64,000 nucleotides of DNA from Uranotaenia lowii (Eukaryota > Arthropoda > Insecta > Diptera > Culicidae): contig NC_073693.1 in assembly GCF_029784155.1 (NCBI RefSeq), forward strand, positions 283,932,875-283,996,874, written 5' to 3'. Within the stretch, counting starts at the first letter, position 1; each line of letters begins with the position of its first letter. The translations under genes were made by a program, and so were the position numbers. The notes under the pieces were generated by a model, which saw nothing but the letters and a program-made list of their open reading frames with translations, was not told the DNA's origin and did not search any database. Positions 1 to 11,009 of this stretch are shown one piece after another.

Positions 1-1625
1 GGCAACATAGTGGCTCTAGGTACCCATACGAATGACCTGTTCAAGCTGGAGCAATACGGTGTAGACGACAGGCCACTGACGTGTTCATCAAAAGTATCCT
101 AGGACATCTGGCATCGCAGAATGGGCCACTTGAATTCAGCAAGTTTAAAGCAGCTGGCAGATGCTCTGGTTGCCAGCGTTGAACTGTGCGAGAAGACGAT
201 TGCTGATTGGAGGTGAAGTCGCTCGGAAGAAGCCGATATTATGTCACTTTTATCTATGACGAGTCTAGAAAAATTTTTGCCTGTACTTGGACTTCGAAGC
301 CAACGAGGAAGCAGTAGAATCGGCTGGACCAGTCGAGGTTCCGAGCGTTCATGGTGTCGATCCCGGCGTTCTGGCACCGATACCCGACGATCATGTGGTT
401 ATCCATGCAACGGAAATCCCAGAGAACAGATTTGAAAATGACGATTTTGGTGAGGCGCTTAGCAATGTTAGTAGTAGCTCGACAGATACCTTTACCAATG
501 TGACTGTGCTCCCTCGGCACCAAGTTTCATACCCGCCTGAGTCACTGACGTTGAGGCGAAGCGGTCGGGAGCACCATCTACCAGGCAAGTATGATCAGTT
601 TGTTGTTACAACCAGTGGGCTCCCCAGTTTTTACTCACCACGGATAGCCAGTTCTGATTGCGCGAGGTGCGCTACCGAGTCATGCCGAGCCGAGCCAATT
701 CAGTGGAGTGGCTACTCAGCAACATGTTGATGTCTTAGAGATCCAACCACCCCGCATGAAGCGATGTCCCGTCTCGACGCCAGTACATGGAAGGTAGTCG
801 TACAGGAGGAGTACGATGCGTTAATGAGCAATCAATCCTGGTCCTTGGCGGTACTCCCAAAAGGCAAAAAGGCGATCAAGTGTAAGTAGGTGTTTAAAAC
901 CAAACACGACTCAAACGGAAATGTGGATCGATACAAAGCACGCCCGGTTATAGAAGGTTTCTCGCAGCTTAAGAGGGTGAACTATGACGAAACGTACTCC
1001 CCCGTCGTGCGTCACAGTTCACTGCGGTACCTTTTTGCGCTTGCTTCAAGATACGGTTGGCAAATTCAACAGAGGATGCTGTAAAGGCGTTCCTCCAAGG
1101 AGAACTTGAAAAGGAAATATTCATTGAGCAGCCGTAGATGTTTGAGAATCCCAAGAAGAGGAAGCTGGTATGCCGGCGTTATACGGGCTGAAACAGTCGA
1201 ACCGAGTTTGAAAAGACAAACTGGATTCCTTACTGAAGAAGTTTGGTCTTACTCAAGCGAACTACGAGCCATGCGTTTATTACATTGTCGAAAATCAAAA
1301 GACTAGTTCGTGGCGGTCAACGTCGACGACTGGATCAAGCGCATCAAGATGTTTCTGAATTCGAATTTCTGGATGAAAGATCTGAACGAGACTAAGTGTT
1401 GCTTGGACATACAAGCACCTAAAAAAACCGAAGATGAAAAGCAGATGGACAACATTTCGTATCTGTTGGTTCTCTTATGTACCTGGCACAGGTTATCCGA
1501 CCGGATATTCTCTACGCCGTGAATCAACTGAGCTGTTACAAACTCTAATCCTGGACAACAACATTGGAGTGCGGTAAAGCATCTTTTTCGCTCACCTGCG
1601 TGAAACTTCGATACTGAAACTGGTT
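1..1625 (+). pseudogene. Ty1/copia retrotransposon pol relic (GAG-pre-integrase, integrase scrap, RT)
   Basis: A decayed copia polyprotein read across several frames. At about 110-215 the translation has the GAG-pre-integrase signature WHRRMGHLNSASLKQL. At 226-315 a scrap resembling the copia integrase start (RYYVTFIYDESRKIF) appears, but the rest of the integrase core is missing. Positions 287-730 hold the linker before RT, including RRSGREHHLPGKYDQFVV, a typical copia feature. From about 760 the reverse transcriptase begins (DRYKARPVIEGFSQ, YDETYSPVVRHSSLR, KAFLQGELEKEIFIEQP) and continues in pieces to LMYLAQVIRPDILYAVNQLS and a last match near 1620. Many stops and frameshifts; no LTR, gag or RNase H is seen. 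It stops exactly where the next mariner begins, so its 3' part was lost or displaced. The family is confident; coding capacity is nil. Confidence 0.85.
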
Positions 1626-2573
1626 TAAAGGGGCGAACACGAGTTTTTTGCGACACATTCAACAGGGCATAACATTTTTTACCATTGGGTAAAAATCCAC
1701 CAAATTTTGCACACTTTCTCATTGATGTGTATTGTCTTCATTTTTCGGTGAGTGTGAGGTGAACAAACGCAAGTCGAGGAAACAAATTCTTTCCAAACAC
1801 CTGAGAATTTTCTGACCTGTCGACCCGGCAGTTGGGAAAAATATTGAACATTCACCATTCAACCGCCTCCAGAGTGGTGAAGCGGGTCCAGGAACAGTTG
1901 ACGTTGAACCACGGCAAAGGAGCTGGATTAAAATTGAACAAAAAGACGGAGGGAAAGGTGAAGCGGATGATTAAAGCAAATTCCAACGTCTCAAGCCGTG
2001 ATTTGCCTGAAAAGATCAGCATGTCGCAGAGCTACGTCCAGAATCCAAAGAAAAGAGCTGGACTACATACATACAAGAATAGAGAATTTCCAAATCGCGA
2101 TGAGCGGCAACGATCGCCGGCTAAAACTTGAGCACGGAAGCTCGGAGAAGATGTTGAAAAAATATGGCTGCTGTGTGATGGACGACGAAACGTGTATAAA
2201 CCGTCGATTCTATACGCAAATTCTGGGGTTGGAGTTTTTACACCGGCAAGAGAAATGTTCGATGTGGACGACAAATTTAAGAAGAAGAAAATGTCGAAGT
2301 TAGCCTCCAAATGTCTTGTTTGGACAGGCCATCTGCTCTTGCAGACTGAGAGGAGTGAGCATTTTCGTGACAAAGGGCACAGTAAATATACAAATCTGAG
2401 TGCCTCGAGAAGCACCTTTTTCCGTTCTTGCAGCAGCACGACGAAGCTCCGCTATTTTGGCCAGATTTGGCATCATGCCACTATTCTAAAAGTGTCTTGG
2501 AATGGTTTGAGGCCAATTCTGTCCATTTGGCATGACATTTTCGGTGTCGCAATAATTTCGTGTTCGCCCTTTA
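1626..2573 (+). mobile_element. Tc1/mariner (DD37E type) copy, internally deleted
   Basis: The ends are inverted: left AAGGGGCGAACACGA at 1628, and right, reverse-complemented, AAGGGCGAACACGAA ending at 2571. Both abut TA (1626-1627 and 2572-2573), the standard mariner target duplication. Inside, about 1832-2130 encodes the N-terminal DNA-binding part (ILNIHHSTASRVVKRVQ), followed after frameshifts by the first catalytic block CCVMDDETC near 2175 and the second, FWPDLASCHYSKSVLEWF, near 2455-2510. The third catalytic Glu block (RPIEKYW in the sister copy at 38 kb) is absent, and the copy is only 944 bp. It sits in the copia RT relic, so it is younger than that element. Related copies lie at 10.1, 34.4-38.4 and 54.6-55.6 kb. 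Confidence 0.85.
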
Positions 2574-2579
2574 ATCGAG

Positions 2580-3190
2580 CAAGTGGAACTAAATTTAGCA
2601 TGGGAGGATATTTGGATACGGGAAAAGACTCTATGGTTGTTTGAGACCCCTTTCTGCTTCCACAATATTTTTAAAGATATCGAGAGTTAATCAGTCAAAA
2701 TGCACCGAATTTGGTGAGAAGTTGTATTATGATACGAGTAATGTTTCTATAATTATTTGAGACCCTTCCCTTTTTCCATTGAGTAAGATAGGAAAAGGAG
2801 ACGGGAGCCTCATATATTTTTGTTGCATGTCTATAGAATTAGTCATACAAATTAAACCAACTTTAGTAGAGGAGGGTTTTTGGGAAGGAGAAATGTTTCT
2901 ATACTTATTCGGGAACCCTCCAATTGGGAGATGAATAGTGAAGAGGGGGGCTCTCATACATTTTTTGCCTAACTTGATAACATTTTAAGTAATTGGGGTC
3001 AAATTTGTCATAGGAAAGTATATGGAAATAAGATTTTAAGACTTCTCCTTCTTTTCAGGGGGGGCTTGAAAAGGGAGAGGGGTGTATCCATACTTTTTTT
3101 TTAGATTAATAACTCGAGAAAAGATTTAGCAAATTTAGCATAGAAGGGATTTGGGTACGAGAAACGTTTTCTTGATTATTAAGCATGATG
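2580..3190 (+). repeat. Degenerate tandem repeat, about 115-150 bp units
   Basis: Five diverged units recur, each with a core resembling TTTAGCATGGGAGG followed by GATACGAGAAATGTTTCTAT and a C-rich GACCCTTCCC segment. The cores start near 2593, 2708, 2859, 2998 and 3134. The organisation resembles the internal repeats of non-autonomous Helitrons (compare 30.4-31.3 kb), but no Helitron ends were found here. Short reading frames within the units are incidental. Confidence 0.6.
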
Positions 3191-4082
3191 ACTCTCATAA
3201 TTTTATTTTTAATGTCTTGGAAAGACCAGTATTTGTGGTCTCAGGAGCCGATAAAAAAATTAACCAGAACTTGTTGAACACCGCCTAAGATTTCAGATTT
3301 CAGATTCTGGATTTCAAGTTCAGGCATCCAAAATACCGTGTCCAAATGACCGCTAGGCCTCGAACCATTCTCACCGAAAGCAAAGGAGGGCCTTCGCTCT
3401 GGATCGTGTCGTCTTCCATTCTTCAAACTCATCAACCAACAGGCGGTTGACGGTCCAACGGACAACGCGGACGACAATATGTTTTGGGGTTGTGTTGCGT
3501 GATTTGGTTGAATTTTTGGGACTCTGAGTGACTACCAAGCAGGGCAAATTCAAAAGTAGGCTTAAATTCGGTATCAACATCATCAGCTCAACCCATCCGG
3601 GAACAACGGGCTTGGCCTAATGGATTCGTCCAACAGTGAAACACGGAGCAACAAAAAGCGGAAAAATAACTTCACCGACAGGGATCGTTGACTCCGCGTT
3701 TTTGGCCCGGGTTGAGTTGATGGGTTGAGGAGACGTCATTTTCGTCGTGTCGTCGACAACTTGTGGTGCAGTAACGGGGGAATTTACATACGCGGACAAG
3801 ACAAGTTTCACAAGCTCACACATAAGGACGAACTCTGCTGCCTGCCCGTAATGTTAGCCACAATGAAATGGCAATAATAATAAAAGAGAAAAATTATAAA
3901 TGAAATGAATTAAAGTAACAACCAGCCAAAAAAAAGTGTCTCATGTCGGGATGGCTTGAGAAGCAGGTCGGTCGTCGCAAAAGTAATCCGTTTCTGTTTG
4001 CCTCTGGCTTCGAGGAAAGGTTTGGCAATCAAATATGAACTAACATGGGTCGGTTTGTTTGTCTGATGGCGCCATCATATCT
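3191..4082. other. Unassigned stretch
   Basis: No recognisable gene or element. Two short minus-strand reading frames (3241-3477, 78 codons; 3617-3823, 68 codons) lie in a locally GC-richer patch. Neither matches a family I know, and neither has a convincing start context or splice sites. A degraded retroelement is possible. Confidence 0.4.
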
Positions 4083-4165
4083 GAGGGGACACAATCGTGG
4101 CTAAGTGGTTAATGCTGATTTTCTAGGACATTTTGGATGAGAGTTGGAAGTTGAATACCCTACAT
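4083..4165 (+). repeat. Possible tRNA-derived SINE head (relic)
   Basis: CGTGGCTAAGTGGTTAATGC (from about 4094) fits a polymerase III A box (TGGCNNAGTGG). About 50 bp further AGTTGAATACCC resembles a decayed B box (GGTTCGAATCC). The spacing is right for a tRNA-like head, but the cloverleaf does not close and no tail or duplication was identified. Confidence 0.3.
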
Positions 4166-5330
4166 GTATTTTGAATAAATCTGACTGTGATACGATTGCT
4201 ACATCCGTCTAACGCCGAATTTAATTAACTCACGCGCTTAACCTCTGTGTGCGTTGCAACACACCCACTGAGGAAAAACTAAACCTTAGTTTACAATTTT
4301 TAATAAGATTTATCGATCGAACATTGGATAAGGTTTCTTGAAATCTTCCTCATCATTGGATTTTTTTTTGTGGATTGCGAAGAACGCATTGATTAACAAT
4401 TAATGAATGAAGAGTTTATTAGTATAACTAACTGGTATGATAGTTTCATCAACAGTGAGAGAAATAACAGCCGCCTGTCAAAGTTGGAAGTTTGTGTACT
4501 ACTGTAGATTTAAGTTTTGGCATCAAAAATCTTCCGGAGAAACTGATTCTGCCTCATGGTTTTGGATCGATACGACCCGGGGTTATATAAAACCCCCTAT
4601 GAGGGTCTATCAAAAGCAAGCGAGATATTCTTACTGTAAGAATCTTGACTTAGAACTGATGTCGAAACCTCAAAAACTACAGCTATAGTTTTTCAAAATT
4701 TTCTCACTTACTGATTGAAATTCATTTCGAACCGGTCCGGTTGCTAAAAATTTTGTAGAAAAATAACCTGATTTTGTCCGAATTCATTCACTTTGTTTTG
4801 GAAATTCACATAAAAATTGCATCATTTCAATTTTAAATTTTGCCACCCAAAAATGAAATTTGTCAAACTAGATTTCTTAAAATGAACTTAAACGATTTTT
4901 TAGAAGCTTGAAATACGATTCAAAATCTGGTTATGTTTTTCGATGAAAAAATAATGATTCAAATGTTTTTTTTCCTTTTTTTTTTTGGATAGTTCCTGTA
5001 TTTTTGACAAATTTTCCCGGATAGGGCCCTTTGGCTTGGAAATTTGGAAATGCCCGAATTTTGCAAGGTTTTTAAATAAAATAACCCAGATACGATACTG
5101 ACAATCTTAAGCTAAGTTCCCCAGATTTTAATGCCAATTTTAAGATTTCAGCAATCGATGAAACTAAGTTTCGTATTTTGTTATTAAAGGATTCTTTATA
5201 CAAATCCTAATCATCATTTTAGGATGGATTTTCAAAAGTTCCTATTTTAAACCAAATACTATATATGGAAAAAAGCTCAAAAATGAATTATCAAATAGTA
5301 TCTATAAATAATATTTTAATTTAATAAGAT
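4166..5330. other. AT-rich unassigned stretch
   Basis: No gene recognised. A 4437-4688 frame of 83 codons has no known similarity. Around 4990-5060 there are CCCGGATAGGG and AATGCCCGAATTTTGC motifs resembling the CCGGGCA-type MITE at 57.3 kb, so a scrap of that family may be present. Confidence 0.35.
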
Positions 5331-5715
5331 GTTGAAAATGAGCGGGTAGAATTTATTTAGAAGCATATCATCACATACACATATCAAATTTTTGTTCGTC
5401 CGCACTGCAAGTTTCCCTTGTGGGGCGGACCACGCTTGGCCTACTAATGTGTGGTGGTAGATGCAACTCTATCTGTATCTACTGCTTCATAGTAGTAGGC
5501 CCGTGAGGAACAAAAATTTGATATGTGATGATATGCTTCTAAATAAATTCTACCCGCTCATTTTCAACATCTTTCATTTTCATCTAACCTTCTATCCATC
5601 TATAAAAAAAATTCATTAGCTTTAGATGTCCCTACTAAAAAAGACATCACTTTTCACCGCTAAGGCCGACAAATTAAAGTAACATACAAACATTACGGTG
5701 GTTAATCTCTTCAAT
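5331..5715. repeat. Palindromic dispersed repeat, copy A
   Basis: Long inverted arms, 5332-5397 and 5508-5573, pair almost perfectly (GAGCGGGTAGAATTTATTT against its complement, continuing through GAAGCATATCATCACATA). They flank about 110 bp containing CACGCTTGGCCTACTAATG. A tail to 5715 ends with GACATCACTTTTCACCGCTAAG and ACATTACGGTGGTTAATCTC. The same modules recur, rearranged, at 33.77-34.42 kb. It carries no reading frame, so it is a non-autonomous foldback-type repeat of unknown class. Confidence 0.75.
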
Positions 5716-6631
5716 AAAAAGATAATAATTATTGTTTAAAAATTTAGATTTATAGGCTTACTATATTTTCGAAACAAAAGAATTTGGATTAGAAATACAA
5801 TGAGAAACTTTATAAAATTATTGAAAAAAAAATAGTTTGACTATGAATTCCACAATTTATGTGAAATAAAAAGAAACAATAAAACTCGGTTAAATTATTG
5901 GTATATTAAAACAAAATTAAAAGATTGAAAAGATAAATTTCAAGTTTTGATGATATGAGGTTTATAACTTTAAAAATTAATCAACTTGAAGTGAAATCAA
6001 CCATTGATAACTGATGCTCTAACAAATCTACATGAAAGTAGAAAAATCCTGATTCCTTCTATTCAATTTAGGAATAATAATGATGAATGATCTTAAAAAG
6101 TTTAATTCTACAATTTAAAAAAAATGGAAAAATATCATTACAAGCATTTTTGACTTTACTGAAAAAAAAAAAAGAATTTATTTCATTTAACAAATTTATT
6201 GAAACCTGCATTTGTTTTTTGCTTTATAATTATCTGAAATTTAGTTTGGTTTCAATGGAGTTAAGTGAACAAGTAAAAGACTGATGTAACTTTTTTCGCC
6301 TGAACGGAAATTATTTGCGATCTCAGGGAAATTTGATAATTGATTTGAAACCTTTTTTTTAAATGTTTTTTTAAGTTTTCTCTAAAACGTTTAAAAAAGA
6401 AAGTTCTTAAATGATTTTTAACTATTTTCATATTTGGATTCAAGGCACCCAAATTAATCAAAACCAGCGTTTAAATTCTTTACACCTCGGAAAAATGTGA
6501 AAATTGAAGCCTAAAGTAATACATCAAAACCTTTTTAAATATGGAGTAAAGGATTCAAAAGAATGAGAAACACAAAGTGCAATTGAGGTTAAAATTAGTG
6601 ATAAAACTTTTGCGACTGTTGTTTGTTAATT
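5716..6631. other. Very AT-rich unassigned stretch
   Basis: Mostly poly-A/poly-T rich sequence. The only frame over 60 codons (6087-6284) is low-complexity, Lys/Phe/Leu-rich and not gene-like. I see no element ends. Confidence 0.4.
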
Positions 6632-6753
6632 TTGGAAAAATTTTGGCTTTCAATCAAATTATTTAGGAAAAACAGCGTTTTCCTATTTCATCAATGAAAT
6701 ATGAAAACGCTGTTTTTCTTAAATAATTTGACTGAAAGCCAAAAATTTTCCAA
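6632..6753. repeat. Near-perfect hairpin repeat (about 52-bp arms)
   Basis: The arms 6632-6684 and 6703-6753 are inverted copies (TTGGCTTTCAATCAAATTAT and its complement; GAAAAACAGCGTTTTC and its complement) separated by an 18-base loop. Few mismatches suggest a recent or gene-converted inverted duplication. It is too short to code. It is a MITE-like or foldback sequence without an identified target duplication. Confidence 0.7.
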
Positions 6754-7444
6754 AGTTAAAATTAGTTTCTTGAGGAAAATTTCGTATTAGCATAAAATTT
6801 GGGATGACATTTACCTTTTTTTACAATCAAAGTGATAAATTAAATAGTAATTGATACTAGGTTTTTGTTAAAATTTTGCAAATTCTGTTGACTATCGTAA
6901 GTGTTCCGTTCCTTGTAATGTGCAAAATTAGTATTCTCAGAATGAATTTTGAAGTTTGAATGTTTGGTTTGAAATTTTCAACTTGTTCAGTTAAAATTCT
7001 CAATAAAAACTTATTATAAACACGGGATATGTTTTTTGTGTGTCAAGATTCGAGTTTTAATATAAAGGGTTAACTGAATTGCAATTCGAAATAAAATTAA
7101 TTGCAATTCGTGAACGTAGAGTCTTAAAATGAAATGTCTTAGGCCTTAGAGAGTGATTTTAGATTAAGTAAATTCCGCCGAAGGCGAGTCGACGTGTTTA
7201 ATAACATTTATTTTCAAACACCTTAAAGCATCAAGTGATTTCCCGGTAAATTTATTTCTTCTACTGAAAATTTTACTTGAAAAAAAACTCTATGGGGGAA
7301 GTTAAACCCAAACAGGGTTTGAGAAATTCAAAAATGACCCCAAATCGACTCCGTCTATTTTACAATGTACATTTATGGTATTGAATTAAAATAAAGTAAA
7401 TATACCAAAACAGGGCCGTTGAAGAAGAACTGAATCTAGACTAT
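6754..7444. other. Unassigned AT-rich stretch
   Basis: No gene or clear repeat structure was recognised, only scattered short homopolymers. Confidence 0.4.
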
Positions 7445-7636
7445 TTCATTTAAAACCTAGCGAAATTCAGGCATTCTATTTCCAAATTTTCAAACCAAAA
7501 TCCAGGCAATATTCGGGAAAAATTGACTAAAATCGGGATATTTTCATCAAAATTTGGGCAATCGGGTCGGGCCAAACCTTTCCAATTTTTTTAATCGGGC
7601 AGTCTGGGCAAAACCATAAAATCTGGCCAGCCTTAT
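7445..7636. repeat. CCGGGCA-type MITE relic
   Basis: A run of degraded AATCCAGGCAATATTCGGG, AAATCGGGATATTTTC and CAATCGGGTCGGGCC motifs ends in TCTGGCCAGCCTTA. That ending resembles the terminus TCTGGCAAGCTTA of the complete 501-bp element at 57260-57760. The left terminus was not found, so this is a fragment or an old diverged copy. Confidence 0.55.
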
Positions 7637-8400
7637 TTTGCTTATTTGATTTGAAATTATAATAATTTTTTTTTTAAAAGCCTTCACTTTTGAAAAAAAA
7701 ATCTAAAAATAAATACAATTTTCAAAAGTAAAAGTAAAAGATTAAAATTTTGCTGTTCAAATCGGATTTATTGCAAACTCGATCCTAGTTAAATATTTAA
7801 GTTTGAAATTTGATTCTATTAAAAAATCGAATATTAATAATGTTGAACAATACGCCAAATCATATGGAATTCCCTGCAATTTCTTTCAGAGAAGATACAC
7901 GTTTCTTTATCATCAATTACTTTTCATTACAAATCAATTCCTGTGGATAGTTTTATTAAATAAGTTTTTCATAAGACAAAACTTGGAAAATGATATCAAA
8001 TTCTACTTAATTTTTGTCATTTTTTAGTCAATTATAAACCTGCGATCTCTTGCAATTTGAATTTTTTACTAAAAAAGTCATCTTGATCATTTAATTTAGA
8101 TTGTGGAACTCATTTACGAGCTGAACCTGAATCTGGATTTTGAAAATGAATTCATAATTTGAATCTTCAATCTGTTTTGGAATTTCAATACGTTTTCTGA
8201 AATTAACATTTCTGCATTTAGAAATATGAGCCAAGAATTGAAATCAGTTTCAGTGCCCTCAATAATAAACTATAAAAAATCAGCGATTTACTGTGATGCA
8301 ATTCGCTGTGCGACACCTTTTAATAGGCTTTTAAAAATAAAGGATAGTACTTGATTAATGCGAAATTCTATTAGAAACTTTTCGATATGTAAGTGTTCGT
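7637..8400. other. Unassigned AT-rich stretch
   Basis: It holds one 74-codon frame (7803-8027) with no recognisable similarity and a composition expected from AT-rich noncoding DNA. No element ends seen. Confidence 0.4.
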
Positions 8401-9800
8401 AGCACCTGCCTTTGAGTTTGCTTCTCTATTTCCCAAGCGTAGTGGAGTCAATTCTAATACTGATTTTAACCTGTTCAGGCTTGGACTGAACCAAGCCTAA
8501 GGATGTGGGAACACTTTCGTTAATGGATAGTATGTGCCGCTTGGACTGTATAAAAGAGAAAATTTCTGATCAATATAATTGGTATCGATCGTGCTTCACC
8601 GTTCAAATCCATCCAGCACCGTTTCAGCCAGTTAGTCAGTGAGAGGGCCTTCCTTTATTGATCACGAGATGGTGACCGGCCATTATTTCAAATTTTCCCG
8701 CACTATCGGGCCCTGTGAGGAATGAGCCTTTTGTGCGTTGATGAAAGCAATCTTTCCTTAGCGCATTAATTACTCAATTCTCCCATTATATTCTACTAGC
8801 CAGAGTCAAAGCCGAAATGGTCGCCCCGCGCCATGAGTTTTTATCCACCTCCTTCCGCCTGCCCATCCGAGATCAGAAGCGCTTGATCCGAAACAGGTCA
8901 ATCCTTTACTTCCTTTCTTAGCCGGCGATGGGCATGATGGATCCGGACATCAGGCTCCTAGACAGCTAGATAGATTTTGGTACCCACCCAACGACGATGA
9001 TGTTTTTTTTCGCTCCTCATCTTTCGGTAAATCGGATGCCCCCGGATCAAAAGTGCCTCCAAAAGTCGGTCGGTCGGAAGAGAGCGATAATGTCCGTATT
9101 TTTCTTTTTTTTATCCATACCCCGCGACCGCCTTGAGAGGCCGAACCCGGTGAATGGCGCGCGTTTTCTTGGTTGTTGGTTTGCTGCCGCTGATGGTGAA
9201 TGAAAGAAAGATGAAAGGCTGGGGCTTGATGTGTCTTATTAAAAGTTTCCCATGTTTGAAATTCAGAGCAGAGCCCCATCAAGGCTTAAAATCCGAGAAG
9301 CCATGGCCGATTGTGTGCTGGCTTTGCCGGGCCCCGAACCGAGATTGAGGAAGAGATGCCGTTGGGAATGTTGGCTGGCATACAAAAGTTACATAACTGG
9401 GATCCAGACTCGGGGCTGTTCATCATCTATGTAGAAAGATATACAATAACCAGGCAACACTCTCGGGGGAAACTCTTCTATAAATTCGATTGTGTTGTTG
9501 TAACATTTCGTTGCTGGTAGACCCCTTAAAAATCCTTCCCCTATCATATTGTCGTGTTTGATGAAGAAAGTAGCTAGGGAATCCAGCAAATCAGAACACT
9601 CTATTCAACTGGCGGCAATGGCGGTGGCCAGTGACCCCTTCCTGGCGGAATGAAGTAAAAAGGGAATGCTGCCGCACATGCGCTGCCTGGAAAAGGAATT
9701 AACGGTCCCGATTCATTTTCGTAAATTTAGTTCCCGCGTGCGTTTCCCTTTGCTGATGCCAGGAATAGCGGTGGTACTCTCAATAGATTCAAACTAAAAT
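8401..9800. other. GC-richer, apparently non-repetitive island
   Basis: This stretch differs in composition from its AT-rich surroundings and lacks obvious transposon sequence. Frames on both strands (for example 8950-9282 minus, 110 codons; 8997-9203 plus) overlap one another and match no family I know. A TATA-like motif lies at 8549. It could be regulatory DNA or a non-coding exon of a neighbouring host gene; the sequence alone does not decide. Confidence 0.35.
8549..8556 (+). promoter_or_regulatory. TATA-box candidate
   Basis: TATAAAAG followed by AGAAAA stands in a GC-richer island. A TCAGT initiator-like motif occurs at about 8635, too far for the usual 25-30 bp spacing, and no coding sequence follows. 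Weak support. Confidence 0.2.
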
Positions 9801-10135
9801 CAGCATGTATGAACATTGCGCATGCATATACGTTAAAAAACATTTCTACAAAATCAAACATTGTAAAACATAAGTACACAAATCTTCTGTACCATTGAAG
9901 TTCTGACTACGAAAATTTATCGTGATAAAGCATGGATCACGTTAAATCTGGACGCATAAAAAAAGGGTCTTTCTCGGAGCTATGTAAATGAAATAAAAAT
10001 GTTTTGTACTCAAAATTTAGGGTTTTTATTGCACTTTAAAAGAAAAATAATAAAAAAATATTCCGATGTTGTTTTGATGAATTTTCGAACTTTTTCGTCG
10101 AGTACCACTCATCATAGTTTGACAACCCTATCGAA
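9801..10135. other. Unassigned stretch
   Basis: No gene. It is the left flank of the mariner tail at 10136, and a plus-strand frame running into that relic is its antisense shadow. Confidence 0.4.
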
Positions 10136-10372
10136 TAGGGTGTCCACCCTATTCGCTGACCTCAGCGGCCATTTTGTTCCACAATCTCTTCATCTCTGTT
10201 GCATCCCGAGTCATCCGACCATATTTCTCCATCTTCTGCTTGACAATTGCCCAAAATTTTTCGATAGGGCGGAATTGAGGGCAGTTGGGTGGGTTGATGT
10301 CCTTTTCGACAAAATCCACACGTTGGCCCTATACCACTGTAGTACCTCTTTGCTGTAGTGGCAGCCTGCTAA
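10136..10372 (-). pseudogene. DD37E mariner transposase, C-terminal relic
   Basis: Reading leftward, the sequence encodes the end of a Tc1/mariner DDE transposase: CHYSKEVLQWYRAN, then after a frameshift VDFVEKDINPPNCPQ, the catalytic Glu block FRPIEKFWAIVKQKMEKYG and the terminus LWNKMAAEVSE followed by a stop. The terminus GGGTGTCCACCC begins beside TA at 10136-10137, matching the GGGTGT-type ends of the 34.4-38.4 kb copy. Everything upstream of the second catalytic Asp is missing, so this is a truncated fossil. The blocks are closer to the 54.6-55.6 kb copy than to the one at 38 kb. Confidence 0.8.
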
Positions 10373-10438
10373 ATATGGCGAAAACTTTACTGGCCCTTTG
10401 TGAGATCTAATGTACGATAAAAAAATGTTTTTTAGACA

Positions 10439-10615
10439 CGCCGTAGCCCGTGGCGTAGAGGATAGCGTTCCAGTCTTCTAAGCCAGCGGGTATGAGATTG
10501 AATCCCGGTCACGGCATACATAGTACACTTTCTGGGGGTTGGTGGTTATAGCATTTGTAAGATGCTAGCCATCATATCCTCGAAAGATGTACGCTTAGAG
10601 TTAAGAAAATGGAAT
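10439..10615 (+). repeat. tRNA-Arg(UCU)-like SINE
   Basis: The first ~75 bp form a degenerate tRNA: acceptor strands GCCGTAG and TCACGGC pair at five of seven positions plus one wobble. The A box is TGGCGTAGAGGATAGCG, the anticodon loop CTTCTAA gives anticodon UCU, and the B box is GATTGAATCCCGG. The anticodon stem pairs poorly and a non-tRNA body follows (TACATAGTACACTTTCTGGG and on), so a tRNA-derived SINE is more likely than a working tRNA gene. The 3' end and tail are not resolved; the stated end is approximate. Confidence 0.6.
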
Positions 10616-11009
10616 CTCTTCGAAGAAACATCAAGTTTCATTGAGATCCTGTATGTGTTTGGGGTCGTTTTTTAAACTACATGAAATATATGTTAATAGA
10701 AATTGTGGTCAATGAGCATAAATTGTTCGTTGGGTTGATCTATAACCATCCTATCTTAGAATGTACAAATCTAGTACCAGATAAAATTTTGTAATACGAT
10801 TCGACATACGATGAACTAATATTTTCGGGTGGTGCAAAATTGAAATTGTCTATACAAATATGCAGTGCGCAATCCGAAAACTGATTGTTTTAAGGAAATG
10901 CTTGTTTCAACGTCCATGTCCAATTTTGGATCTGATTGATCAGATCTCAGATTGAACCTGCAACGGATTTACTTTATTAAGAAATTTTTGATTATTTTGA
11001 CACCATATA
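10616..11009. other. Unassigned stretch
   Basis: AT-rich, no gene. It may include the body of the SINE and decayed upstream sequence of the following LINE fragment. Confidence 0.35.

Noticed and set aside
10439..10515. Functional tRNA-Arg gene
   Set aside because: The anticodon stem and part of the acceptor stem do not pair, and a SINE-like body follows.
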